Shown here in pieces: positions 24,412-31,550 of a stretch of 46,786 nucleotides of DNA. The notes below the pieces were generated by a model. That model did no database searches. It was not told the origin of the DNA and saw only the letters and a program-made list of their open reading frames with translations. A program made the position numbers and the translations under genes. Source of the stretch: Pseudomonadota bacterium (lineage in GTDB: Bacteria > Pseudomonadota > Alphaproteobacteria > Micropepsales > Micropepsaceae); assembly GCA_021851325.1 (NCBI GenBank), contig JAJZDZ010000022.1, positions 1 through 46,786 on the forward strand. Reading direction: 5' to 3'. Position 1 is the first letter of the stretch, and each line of letters starts with the position of its first letter.

Positions 24412-26307
24412 TCAGCGGGAACGTCCGAGCCCAAGCGCCCGCAGCGTCTCGCGCATTTCGTTCAGCGCCGCCGGGTCATCGATCGTCGCCGGCATGGGCA
24501 CGTCATCACGCGCGGAAAGCTGGCGAATGGTATTGCGCAGAATTTTCCCCGACCGCGTCTTTGGCAGGCGCGGCACCACCGCAACATTTCGCGGTGCGGC
24601 GATCGCTCCAAGCTGATCGCGGATCAGCACGATCAGTTCCTTTTCGATATGTTCGGCTTTGACCGAAACACCATCTTTCAGAACCACCAGTCCCAGGGGC
24701 ACCTCACCTTTGAGATCGTCACTGACCCCAACTACGGCACATTCGGCGACGGCGGCATGACTGCCAAGCAGTTCCTCGATCTGCCCGGTGGAAAGACGAT
24801 GGCCTGCGACGTTGATCACATCATCGATGCGCCCCATGATGAACACGTAACCATCATCATCCATGTAGCCACCATCGGCCGTGAGATAATAACCCGGATA
24901 CTGCGCCAGATAGGATTCACGGAAGCGCGCATCATCCTGCCACAGCGTCTGCAGGCATCCTGGTGGCAAAGGCAATTTGATGCAGATCTTTCCGGATTCG
25001 CCGGGAGCAACTGGAACTCCTGCCGAATCGAGCACGCAGACGTCATAGCCTGGTACCGGCAGCGTCGCCGAACCGCTCTTCACCGGCATGGGTTCGATGC
25101 CGACTGGATTGGCGACGATCGCCCAGCCGGTCTCGGTCTGCCACCAATGATCGAGCACTGGCAGCCCGGAAATCTCTGTCAGCCAGGTATAGGTCGGCGG
25201 ATCGAGGCGCTCCCCTGCGAGAAACAGCTTCTTCAGCGAGCTGACGTCATATCCCGCCTTCAGCTTCGCTTCGGGATCCTCCTTCTTGATCGCCCGAAAG
25301 GCTGTAGGCGAGGTGAAGAAGGCGCTGACGCGATATTCCGAGATCACCCGCCAGAAGGCAGCGGCATCCGGCGTCTTTACCGGTTTGCCTTCGTAAAGAA
25401 CCGTGGCGCAGCCGTGAATCAGCGGCGCATAGACGATGTAGGAATGGCCGACCACCCAGCCGACATCTGAACCAGCCCAGTAAACCTCGCCGGGTTGCAC
25501 ATCGTAGACCACTTTCATGCTGTATTTCATGGCAACGGCATGGCCGCCATTGTCGCGCACAACGCCCTTGGGCTTTCCGGTCGTACCCGATGTGTAGAGG
25601 ACATAGAGAGGATCTGTTGCCAGCACGGGAACCGGATCGACCGGCTTCGCCGCGGCCATTAACGCGTTCCAGTCGCAGTCGCGTCCCGCCTTCAGCTCGC
25701 AGCTCTGCTGCGGACGCGCCACGACGACCACCCGTTCGGGCGGAGCCTTACTGAGTTCAAGGGCCTTGTCGACGATCGGCATATAGGGCAGTACGCGTGC
25801 GATTTCGATGCCGCAACTCGCCGTTACCAGAACCTTCGGCCGGGCGTCATCGATTCTCACGGCAAGTTCGTGGGCTGCAAAGCCGCCAAATACGACGGAA
25901 TGAATAGCGCCCAGACGCGCGCAGGCGAGCATGGCCACAACCGCCTCGGGAATCATGGGCATATAGATGATGACCCGATCTCCCTTGTTCACGCCAAGTG
26001 TCCGCAGCGCGCCAGCAAAGCGCGCCACCTCATCGCGTAGCTGACGGTAGGTGAAGCGCTTTTTGACGCCGGTAACGGGCGAATCGTAGAGCAAGGCATC
26101 CTGGTCGCCGCGACCGTTCTCAACGTGATAGTCCAGTGCAAGATAAGCGGTGTTCAGTTCACCGTCGGCAAACCAGCGGTAATGACCATCGGCACCTTGC
26201 GACAGAATCGTCGTCGGCATCTTGTACCAGGCCAGATCCGCGGCCTGTCGCCGCCAGAAGGTTTCGGGATCCTGGATGGATTGTTCATATTCCGTCCGAT
26301 AGGTCAT
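24412..26307 (-). CDS. prpE: Propionyl-CoA synthetase
   Basis: A 631-residue AMP-forming acyl-CoA synthetase. The opening SIQDPETFWRRQAADLAWYK, the P-loop YTSGTTGKPKGVVRDNGGH, WAGSDVGWVVGHSYIVYAPL, DHWWQTETGW, GRIDDVINVAGHRLSTGQ and the terminal [11 protein letters not shown] are all present; the last contains the lysine that is acetylated in this family. VVRDNGGH after the P-loop is characteristic of PrpE rather than Acs. It makes propionyl-CoA (acetate may be a side substrate) from propionate, ATP and CoA. I chose ATG 26307 because AAGGGAGG precedes it; the frame reaches 26343. It lies 122 bases downstream of satP on the same strand, with two hairpins between, and is probably co-regulated. 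Confidence 0.92.
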   Translation of the reverse strand: MTYRTEYEQSIQDPETFWRRQAADLAWYKMPTTILSQGADGHYRWFADGELNTAYLALDYHVENGRGDQDALLYDSPVTGVKKRFTYRQLRDEVARFAGALRTLGVNKGDRVIIYMPMIPEAVVAMLACARLGAIHSVVFGGFAAHELAVRIDDARPKVLVTASCGIEIARVLPYMPIVDKALELSKAPPERVVVVARPQQSCELKAGRDCDWNALMAAAKPVDPVPVLATDPLYVLYTSGTTGKPKGVVRDNGGHAVAMKYSMKVVYDVQPGEVYWAGSDVGWVVGHSYIVYAPLIHGCATVLYEGKPVKTPDAAAFWRVISEYRVSAFFTSPTAFRAIKKEDPEAKLKAGYDVSSLKKLFLAGERLDPPTYTWLTEISGLPVLDHWWQTETGWAIVANPVGIEPMPVKSGSATLPVPGYDVCVLDSAGVPVAPGESGKICIKLPLPPGCLQTLWQDDARFRESYLAQYPGYYLTADGGYMDDDGYVFIMGRIDDVINVAGHRLSTGQIEELLGSHAAVAECAVVGVSDDLKGEVPLGLVVLKDGVSVKAEHIEKELIVLIRDQLGAIAAPRNVAVVPRLPKTRSGKILRNTIRQLSARDDVPMPATIDDPAALNEMRETLRALGLGRSR

Positions 26308-26322
26308 GAGCAGGCCTCCCTT

Positions 26323-26340
26323 CCAGCATGAGAATGCTGG
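26323..26340 (-). promoter_or_regulatory. Stem-loop next to the prpE ribosome site
   Basis: CCAGCAT (26323-26329) and ATGCTGG (26334-26340) form a perfect seven-base stem with a four-base loop. In the transcript it ends directly before the AAGGGAGG ribosome site of prpE. It may influence translation or mark a processing site. Confidence 0.4.
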
Positions 26341-26363
26341 CAAATGCTGAAACCGGTTAGGGG

Positions 26364-26387
26364 GCCGCGGCTGAAGGAAGCCGCGGC
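26364..26387 (-). terminator. Strong GC hairpin in the satP-prpE gap
   Basis: A nine-base perfect stem (CCGCGGCT core pairing with AGCCGCGG) with a six-base loop, 43-66 bases after the satP stop. It could be a partial terminator or an mRNA-stabilising hairpin that sets different levels of satP and prpE. No U-tract follows, so read-through is likely. Confidence 0.5.
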
Positions 26388-26429
26388 ACCCCGCTGCAGG
26401 CCTATTGTGCCTGCGTCAGTACGGTTGTG

Positions 26430-26996
26430 TCACTCCTTCTTGGCAAATGCACCGATCGGCAGAACCGCGCGTCCAAGCGTCTCGTTCATGACCTCAGCTG
26501 CGGCGAGATAGAAGGCGAGCAAAGCGGTCACAAGACCCAGATAACCACCGAAGTGCGTGAGGTTGGCGCTACCAAGATAGGCGCCCAAACCAAGCAGCAG
26601 GAATGTTGGCCACAGCGCAAGGAAGATAAGCATCAAGGTGCGATTGGTGCCGAAGCTCGCCAGCCACATCACAAAGCTGAAGGCGCACCAGACAAGCAGA
26701 TACCAGCCCACAAATTGCCCAGGAACCTTGGCGGCAAAAAACTCGACAAAGAGCGCGAAAGTCCACCAGAACGCACCGTAAGAGCAGAAGGCGAGAAAGC
26801 CGAACGTATTGGCCTTGCGAAACTCCAGAACACCGGCAACGAACTGCGCCGTTCCGCCAAAGGCAAAGGCCATGGTCAAGACCATGCCAAGCGCAGTCGC
26901 GTCGTAAAAGCCAGCATTCGTCAAACTGAGTAGCCAGGTTGTGGTAGCAAATCCCATCAGACCCAGTGGCGCCGGATTGGCAAGTTTTTCATTCAT
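26430..26996 (-). CDS. satP: Acetate uptake transporter, GPR1/FUN34/SatP (YaaH) family
   Basis: A 188-residue membrane protein with six membrane segments and the family hallmark NPAPLGLMGF at residues 7-16. FGGTAQFVAGVLEFRKANTFG and CSYGAFWWTF follow, matching E. coli SatP (188 residues). It is a proton-coupled acetate/succinate channel or carrier of the inner membrane. An AGGAGGGAACAG ribosome site precedes ATG 26996. It is upstream of prpE on the same strand and divergent from the SphA-like outer-membrane protein. A 21-base sequence in its upstream region (27117-27137) recurs upstream of acs. Its context supports a role in short-chain fatty-acid uptake. Confidence 0.93.
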   Translation of the reverse strand: MNEKLANPAPLGLMGFATTTWLLSLTNAGFYDATALGMVLTMAFAFGGTAQFVAGVLEFRKANTFGFLAFCSYGAFWWTFALFVEFFAAKVPGQFVGWYLLVWCAFSFVMWLASFGTNRTLMLIFLALWPTFLLLGLGAYLGSANLTHFGGYLGLVTALLAFYLAAAEVMNETLGRAVLPIGAFAKKE

Positions 26997-27335
26997 GTCT
27001 GTTCCCTCCTGGATACATCCTTTCTTCTGGATGCTCCCGTTTAGCTTCGTCGGTCGAGCAACGATGGGTTGCCCCCCAGCGTGATTTGAGAACGTTAGCG
27101 GCAGGTCACGTGGATTTTGAATTAGCCAAAAGTCGAAGGCGGAATTCGGATGACGTCATGCGGCGCAGTCATGTAACGCAGATCGTTGCCAGCACTGCAC
27201 ACAAGATATGTTGCAGTGCGAAGAAACACTCTGCGCGGTGGTGCGACGAGTTGTACGCTTCGACTAAAGTCTAGATTGTGCGTCTGGCAAGCGATTCATA
27301 GCCTTTCCCTTGCGCATACAAATCGGGGAGGGATC
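26997..27335. promoter_or_regulatory. Divergent regulatory region satP / outer-membrane protein
   Basis: 339 bases with no gene. It contains the 21-bp motif (27117-27137), a ten-base palindrome ATGACGTCAT (27150-27159) and, nearer the outer-membrane gene, TTGTAC (27251) and TAGATT (27272) as possible but poorly spaced promoter elements. Promoters for both divergent genes must lie here. Confidence 0.6.
27117..27137 (+). promoter_or_regulatory. 21-bp acetate-regulon motif, copy 1
   Basis: The core GAATTAGCCAAAAGTCGAA with TT before it is identical over 21 bases to 30772-30792. It lies between satP and the outer-membrane gene, 120 bases from the satP start and 198 from the other start. An inverted CTTCGACT half-copy lies at 27258-27265. 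It is the likely binding site of the LuxR-type regulator at 30877 (inference). Confidence 0.7.
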
Positions 27336-28247
27336 ATGAGACGCATCCTGATGGCGACCGTAGCACTCACGACGATGCTGGTCGCGACACAAGCATCCGC
27401 AACAGAACTCTGGGATCCGCATCTGCGGGGTACGGACGAAGGATTGGCTGCCGGTGCAGCTCTTCCGCCCGGCGTCTATGGGGTATGGGACCAGTGGTAC
27501 AACTCACTGACCGTCTATAACAGCAGCGGTCAGGATACCGGCGTTCACGTTGATGCGCTGGTCGAAGTCCCGATCTTACTCTGGCAGTCGGGATACAAGT
27601 TTCTCGGCGGCGAGTACTCGGCCGGATTCGCCCAGCCGTTCGACTACACCAACACGCGAATTGCCGGAGCCACCACTCTGGGGGACAATGGACACTGGGG
27701 CACCTTCAACACCATCCTGATCCCAGGCCAGCTGTCCTGGGCCCTGCCGAACAACTTCCATGCCAAGCTCGGACTGACGGTCTATCTGGATGATGCCTCG
27801 TCCTCTCCGGGCAATCCGCCTCCCGGCGGTGGCGTGGGATCAGGCAATGGCTATTCCACAATCCAGCCCGACTTCGCGGTCAGCTGGCTGAAAGACGGCT
27901 GGAACGTCAGCATCAGCACCCACTATGCCGTGAACATGAAGAATTCGAAAACCAACTATCAGTCCGGTGACGAGTTCATGGCCGACTACACCGTGACCAA
28001 GGACATCGGCAAATGGACGGTCGGACTTGGCGGCTATTCCGAGAACCAGGTTTCAAGCGATACGGGTGCGGGTGCAGCTGCCTGTGCCACGAATGGCGGC
28101 TGCCAGGTCGCGATCTACGGTATCGGTCCCCTGGTCGGGTATAATTTTGGTGGCGCGATCGGCATGGCTGAGTACAACGCCGCCTTCGCTAACAAGAGTG
28201 ATGCGGGCGGCGATGTCTTCATGGTCCGCCTCGTAGTTCCGTTCTGA
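27336..28247 (+). CDS. SphA-like outer-membrane protein (phenol MetA-pathway/COG4313 family)
   Basis: A 303-residue exported protein. The signal peptide is MRRILMATVALTTMLVATQASA (cleaved at about residue 22). Alternating hydrophobic beta-strands with many Tyr, Trp and Gly and a terminal VRLVVPF fit an outer-membrane barrel. The family is annotated as transporter or MetA-pathway protein; SphA of Pseudomonas belongs to it. GGGGAGGG precedes ATG 27336; the longer frame from 27186 lacks a signal peptide. Divergent pairing with satP and the shared motif suggest it provides an outer-membrane path for acetate, propionate or their precursor (inference). A strong terminator follows. Confidence 0.82.
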   Translation: MRRILMATVALTTMLVATQASATELWDPHLRGTDEGLAAGAALPPGVYGVWDQWYNSLTVYNSSGQDTGVHVDALVEVPILLWQSGYKFLGGEYSAGFAQPFDYTNTRIAGATTLGDNGHWGTFNTILIPGQLSWALPNNFHAKLGLTVYLDDASSSPGNPPPGGGVGSGNGYSTIQPDFAVSWLKDGWNVSISTHYAVNMKNSKTNYQSGDEFMADYTVTKDIGKWTVGLGGYSENQVSSDTGAGAAACATNGGCQVAIYGIGPLVGYNFGGAIGMAEYNAAFANKSDAGGDVFMVRLVVPF

Positions 28248-28269
28248 TCTCAATCGCTGGGGAGCGACG

Positions 28270-28301
28270 ACGCCGTCACCGGCCAACGCCGGTGGCGGCG
28301 T
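28270..28301. terminator. Terminator hairpin after the outer-membrane protein gene
   Basis: ACGCCGTCACCGGC (28270-28283) pairs with GCCGGTGGCGGCGT (28288-28301) around the loop CAAC. That is a 14-base stem with one G-U pair, starting 23 bases after the stop. It faces the convergent acs and may serve both. The U-tract is poor, but the stem is very stable. Confidence 0.7.
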
Positions 28302-28540
28302 TGCCGTATCAAGGGCGGCAGAGCCGCTCGGGCGGCCCCACAGATCAGGGGAAGAGGTGGCGCGCAGCGCGGAAGATCTTGCGCGTATCAGGCACAGAGC
28401 CAGCCTTCAATCTTGGCCAGTCGCCCGATCATCCCCAGCAGAGGTTGCCGTCCTCTCCTTGACCGCTGCGATCTGGACCTGCCGGCGCCGCAGCGCCCCG
28501 AAGCGCTGCGGCCATGGTCAGGCGAGTCCGGTCGTGCTGG

Positions 28541-30478
28541 CTATTTCTGCGCGTTCTTGACGAGATCATTGACCACCGCCGGGTCGGCGAGGGTCGAGGT
28601 ATCACCAAGATTGCTGGTGTCGCCCTCGGCGATTTTCCGCAGCAGACGGCGCATGATCTTGCCCGATCGCGTCTTGGGCAATGCCGGTGCAAACTGGATC
28701 ACCTCGGGTCGGGCGATAGGGGAAAGATGACTCGACACCCATTTCTTGAGCTCGTCCGCCAGCGCCGCTGAGGGCTGTTCACCGGCAATCAGCGTGACAT
28801 AGGCATAGATCCCCTGGCCCTTGATGTCGTGCGGGAATCCCACCACCGCAGCTTCGGCTACCTTGTGATGGGCGACGAGCGCCGATTCCACCTCCGCGGT
28901 CCCCAAACGGTGACCGGAGACATTGATCACATCATCGACCCGCCCGGTGATCCAGTAATAGCCGTCGGCATCCCTGCGGCAACCATCACCGGTGAAGTAC
29001 TTACCGGGATAGGTCTTGAAATAGGTGTCAACGAAGCGCTGGTGATCGCCATAGACCGTGCGCATCTGTCCGGGCCATGAGCAGGTAAGAACCAGATTTC
29101 CGGTCGCGGCGCCTTCCAGCACCTTGCCGTCGGCATCAACCAGTTGAGGCACGACGCCGAACAGTGGTTTGGTCGCGGAACCGGGCTTCAGATCGGTGGC
29201 GCCTGGCAGGGGTGAGATCAGAATGCCCCCGGTCTCTGTCTGCCACCAGGTGTCGACAATCGGGCAGCGTGCGTCACCAACGACGCGATGGTACCACAGC
29301 CAGGCCTCCGGATTGATGGGCTCGCCCACACTGCCCAGAAGACGCAAGGAGGCACGGCTCGCCTTTTTCACTGGTGCTTCGCCCTCACGCATCAGGGCGC
29401 GGATGGCTGTAGGCGCGGTGTAGAAGATATTGACCTTGTGCTTGTCTACCACCTCCCAGAAGCGCGAGGCGCTGGGATAATTGGGCACACCTTCAAACAT
29501 CAGCGTGATCGCGCCATTGGCCAGAGGGCCATAGACGATGTAGCTGTGGCCGGTCACCCAGCCGACATCGGCCGTACACCAGTAGATGTCGCCATCGTGG
29601 TAATCGAAGACGATCTCATGGGTAAAGGCAGCATAGAGCAGATAGCCTGCCGACGTGTGCAGCACGCCCTTGGGCTTTCCCGTCGAGCCTGAGGTGTAGA
29701 GGATGAAAAGCGGATCTTCGGCGCTCATTTCCTCGGGTGGGCAGTCGGCTGCGACCTTTGCCATCTCCTCGTGCAGCCAGACATCGCGCCCGGGATGCAT
29801 CAGCACCTTGGCACCGGTACGCCTGACCACGATTACCGTCTTGACCTCCGGACACTGGGTCAGGGCGATATCCGTGTTGGCTTTGAGCGCAATCGGCTTG
29901 CCGCCGCGCAGGCCCTCGTCCGAGGTGATGACCACCGTCGAGGCACAGTCGAGGATGCGGCCGGCCAGACTGTCCGGCGAAAAGCCGGCGAAGACCACCG
30001 AATGGACCGCACCGATACGGGCGCAGGCGAGCATGGCATAGGCGGCTTCGGGAATCATCGGCAGGTAGATGGTGACGCGATCGCCCTTCTTTACGCCTTT
30101 GGCTTTCAGCACATTGGCAAAGCGGCAGACTTCTGCATGAAGCTCGCGATAGGTGATGGCGCGGGAAACGGAGGGATCATCGCCTTCCCACAGAATGGCG
30201 GTCTGATCGGCCCGGGTGGCCAGATGACGGTCGATACAGTTGGCGCTGACGTTGAGCGTACCGTCCTCAAACCATCTGATGAAGAGATTATCCGGCTGAT
30301 AGGAGACGTTCATCACTTTGTTGAACGGCTTCATCCAGGCAAGCCGGCGGCGTGCTTCATCGCGCCAGAACGCTTCAGGATCGGCGATGGACCGCGCATA
30401 CATTTCCTCATATCGCGCGGGGTTGATCCGGGCACGCGCCCGCCATTCAGCAGAGACCGGAATCAGTTCTTCACTCAT
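28541..30478 (-). CDS. acsA: Acetyl-CoA synthetase
   Basis: A 645-residue AMP-forming synthetase, close to the typical 650. It contains [33 protein letters not shown] (P-loop), [38 protein letters not shown] (acetate-type pocket with the Trp-rich segment), [16 protein letters not shown] and [17 protein letters not shown], with the regulatory acetylation lysine. It turns acetate, ATP and CoA into acetyl-CoA. ATG 30478 is preceded by GAGGAAG; the frame runs on to 30640 without support. It is divergent from the LuxR-type response regulator; in Vibrio and Pseudomonas the CrbS/CrbR pair controls acs. Three hairpins lie 65-128 bases upstream of the start. Confidence 0.95.
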   Translation of the reverse strand: MSEELIPVSAEWRARARINPARYEEMYARSIADPEAFWRDEARRRLAWMKPFNKVMNVSYQPDNLFIRWFEDGTLNVSANCIDRHLATRADQTAILWEGDDPSVSRAITYRELHAEVCRFANVLKAKGVKKGDRVTIYLPMIPEAAYAMLACARIGAVHSVVFAGFSPDSLAGRILDCASTVVITSDEGLRGGKPIALKANTDIALTQCPEVKTVIVVRRTGAKVLMHPGRDVWLHEEMAKVAADCPPEEMSAEDPLFILYTSGSTGKPKGVLHTSAGYLLYAAFTHEIVFDYHDGDIYWCTADVGWVTGHSYIVYGPLANGAITLMFEGVPNYPSASRFWEVVDKHKVNIFYTAPTAIRALMREGEAPVKKASRASLRLLGSVGEPINPEAWLWYHRVVGDARCPIVDTWWQTETGGILISPLPGATDLKPGSATKPLFGVVPQLVDADGKVLEGAATGNLVLTCSWPGQMRTVYGDHQRFVDTYFKTYPGKYFTGDGCRRDADGYYWITGRVDDVINVSGHRLGTAEVESALVAHHKVAEAAVVGFPHDIKGQGIYAYVTLIAGEQPSAALADELKKWVSSHLSPIARPEVIQFAPALPKTRSGKIMRRLLRKIAEGDTSNLGDTSTLADPAVVNDLVKNAQK

Positions 30479-30542
30479 CGACACTTCCTCTGAAACGAAC
30501 GTGGAAAAAGACAGGTCAGGCAGCATATCGCAATCATGCGAC

Positions 30543-30606
30543 CGGCCCGAATCGGGCCGCTCTGCGGCAGGCCCGCAGCTAACCCGGCCGCCGCGGACGG
30601 CGGCCG
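30543..30606 (-). promoter_or_regulatory. Three consecutive GC hairpins in the acs leader
   Basis: Hairpin a (30543-30559): CGGCCCGA and TCGGGCCG. Hairpin b (30562-30578): CTGCGG and CCGCAG. Hairpin c (30585-30606): CGGCCGCC and GGCGGCCG, plus an inner G-C pair and a CGGA loop. They are separated by only 2 and 6 bases. They lie between the 21-bp motif and the acs start, so they would fold in a long acs leader if transcription starts above them. Confidence 0.5.
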
Positions 30607-30771
30607 ATGAGACCAGGTGGTCTTGGCGCCGATGGAGCATGGAAAATGTGCATGGTTCAGGTCTCCTCCGGGCTAGGGCGGGGTGTTATTTGCATTTTTC
30701 CGCCTGACAGGGCACCACTTTGCACATAGGCTCCCTGTCTGGGGGCAGAGTAGCAGCAGAGGTTACGCCAG

Positions 30772-30792
30772 TTGAATTAGCCAAAAGTCGAA
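30772..30792 (+). promoter_or_regulatory. 21-bp acetate-regulon motif, copy 2
   Basis: Identical over 21 bases to 27117-27137, in the same orientation relative to the divergent genes. It lies 293 bases from the acs start and 84 bases from the response-regulator start. It is a likely binding site of the response regulator, allowing both autoregulation and acs control (inference). Confidence 0.7.
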
Positions 30793-30876
30793 CCGGGGTC
30801 CCTTGCGGCGCGAGCGGTCGCAGATCCAGCCACCGGGTCGAGATTTGCGGCAAGGAGGAAAACGGGGGGCACAACA

Positions 30877-31515
30877 TTGGCTGCGTATATTCTGACAGTC
30901 GAAGATCATCCCTTGTTTCGCACGGCGTTGAAACTCGCCATTGCCGGGGCCTGTCCCGAATGTGACGTGATGGAAACCGGAAGCCTCGGCGAGGCCCGCA
31001 GGGCGCTGGCGCAATACGGCCGACCGCTCCTGATCCTTCTCGACATTAACCTTCCTGATAGTAAGGGATTTGCCGGTCTGATCGAGTTACGCGCCACCCA
31101 GGACGGCGTCCCCATCACGATTGTTTCCGCCGAGGAAACACCCGAACGCATCACCATGGCACTGCGCCTTGGTGCTGCCGGCTTCGTTCCCAAGTCGGCT
31201 CCCCTGGAAACCATTGTCGACGCCATTACCCATCTGGTCGCGGGCATGACCTGGTCGCCGGTCGCCCCTTCCCCCACCTGCGATGAGGACCTTGAGCGCT
31301 TCGCCAGTCTTACCCTCGCCCAGCAGCGTGTCCTGATCGGTCTGCAGAAGGGTCTGCTCAACAAGCAGATCGCCCACGACGTCGGCATCACCGAGGCCAC
31401 TGTCAAGGCTCACATGACGGCGATCTTCCGCAAGCTGGGCGTACAGAACCGGACACAGGCCCTCCTGATTGCCGGGCGCCTGATGAATCAGGACCAGATG
31501 GCCGCAGCGCCTTGA
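30877..31515 (+). CDS. LuxR/NarL-type response regulator (CrbR/ErdR-like)
   Basis: A 212-residue response regulator. The receiver domain, about 4-120, has acidic residues in VEDHP, the phosphorylation aspartate at about residue 56 (LLDINLPDSKG), the conserved Ser/Thr in IVSAEE, and the lysine in VPKSAP. The LuxR-type helix-turn-helix, about 147-205, reads LTLAQQRVLIGLQKGLLNKQIAHDVG and TEATVKAHMTAIFRKLG. It starts at TTG 30877; no in-frame ATG lies nearby, and AAGGAGG is 18 bases upstream, so the start is somewhat uncertain. Between acs and the symporter-domain hybrid kinase it fits the CrbR/ErdR role of activating acetate genes. Its stop is 35 bases from the convergent kinase. Confidence 0.9.
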   Translation: MAAYILTVEDHPLFRTALKLAIAGACPECDVMETGSLGEARRALAQYGRPLLILLDINLPDSKGFAGLIELRATQDGVPITIVSAEETPERITMALRLGAAGFVPKSAPLETIVDAITHLVAGMTWSPVAPSPTCDEDLERFASLTLAQQRVLIGLQKGLLNKQIAHDVGITEATVKAHMTAIFRKLGVQNRTQALLIAGRLMNQDQMAAAP

Positions 31516-31550
31516 GCGACATTACCTGAGAACGGGGGCCACGGACCGCG

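Larger units (their letters stand above)
30479..30876. promoter_or_regulatory. Divergent regulatory region acs / response regulator
   Basis: 398 bases without a gene. It contains the hairpin trio (30543-30606), a GACAGGG/CCCTGTC inverted repeat (30706-30712 and 30733-30739) and the 21-bp motif. The acs promoter could not be fixed by eye. Confidence 0.6.

Noticed and set aside
6296..27159. TGACGTCA palindrome at 6296 and 27151
   Set aside because: The same octamer also occurs inside coding sequence near 9985 and 25242, so its presence in two promoters is not informative.
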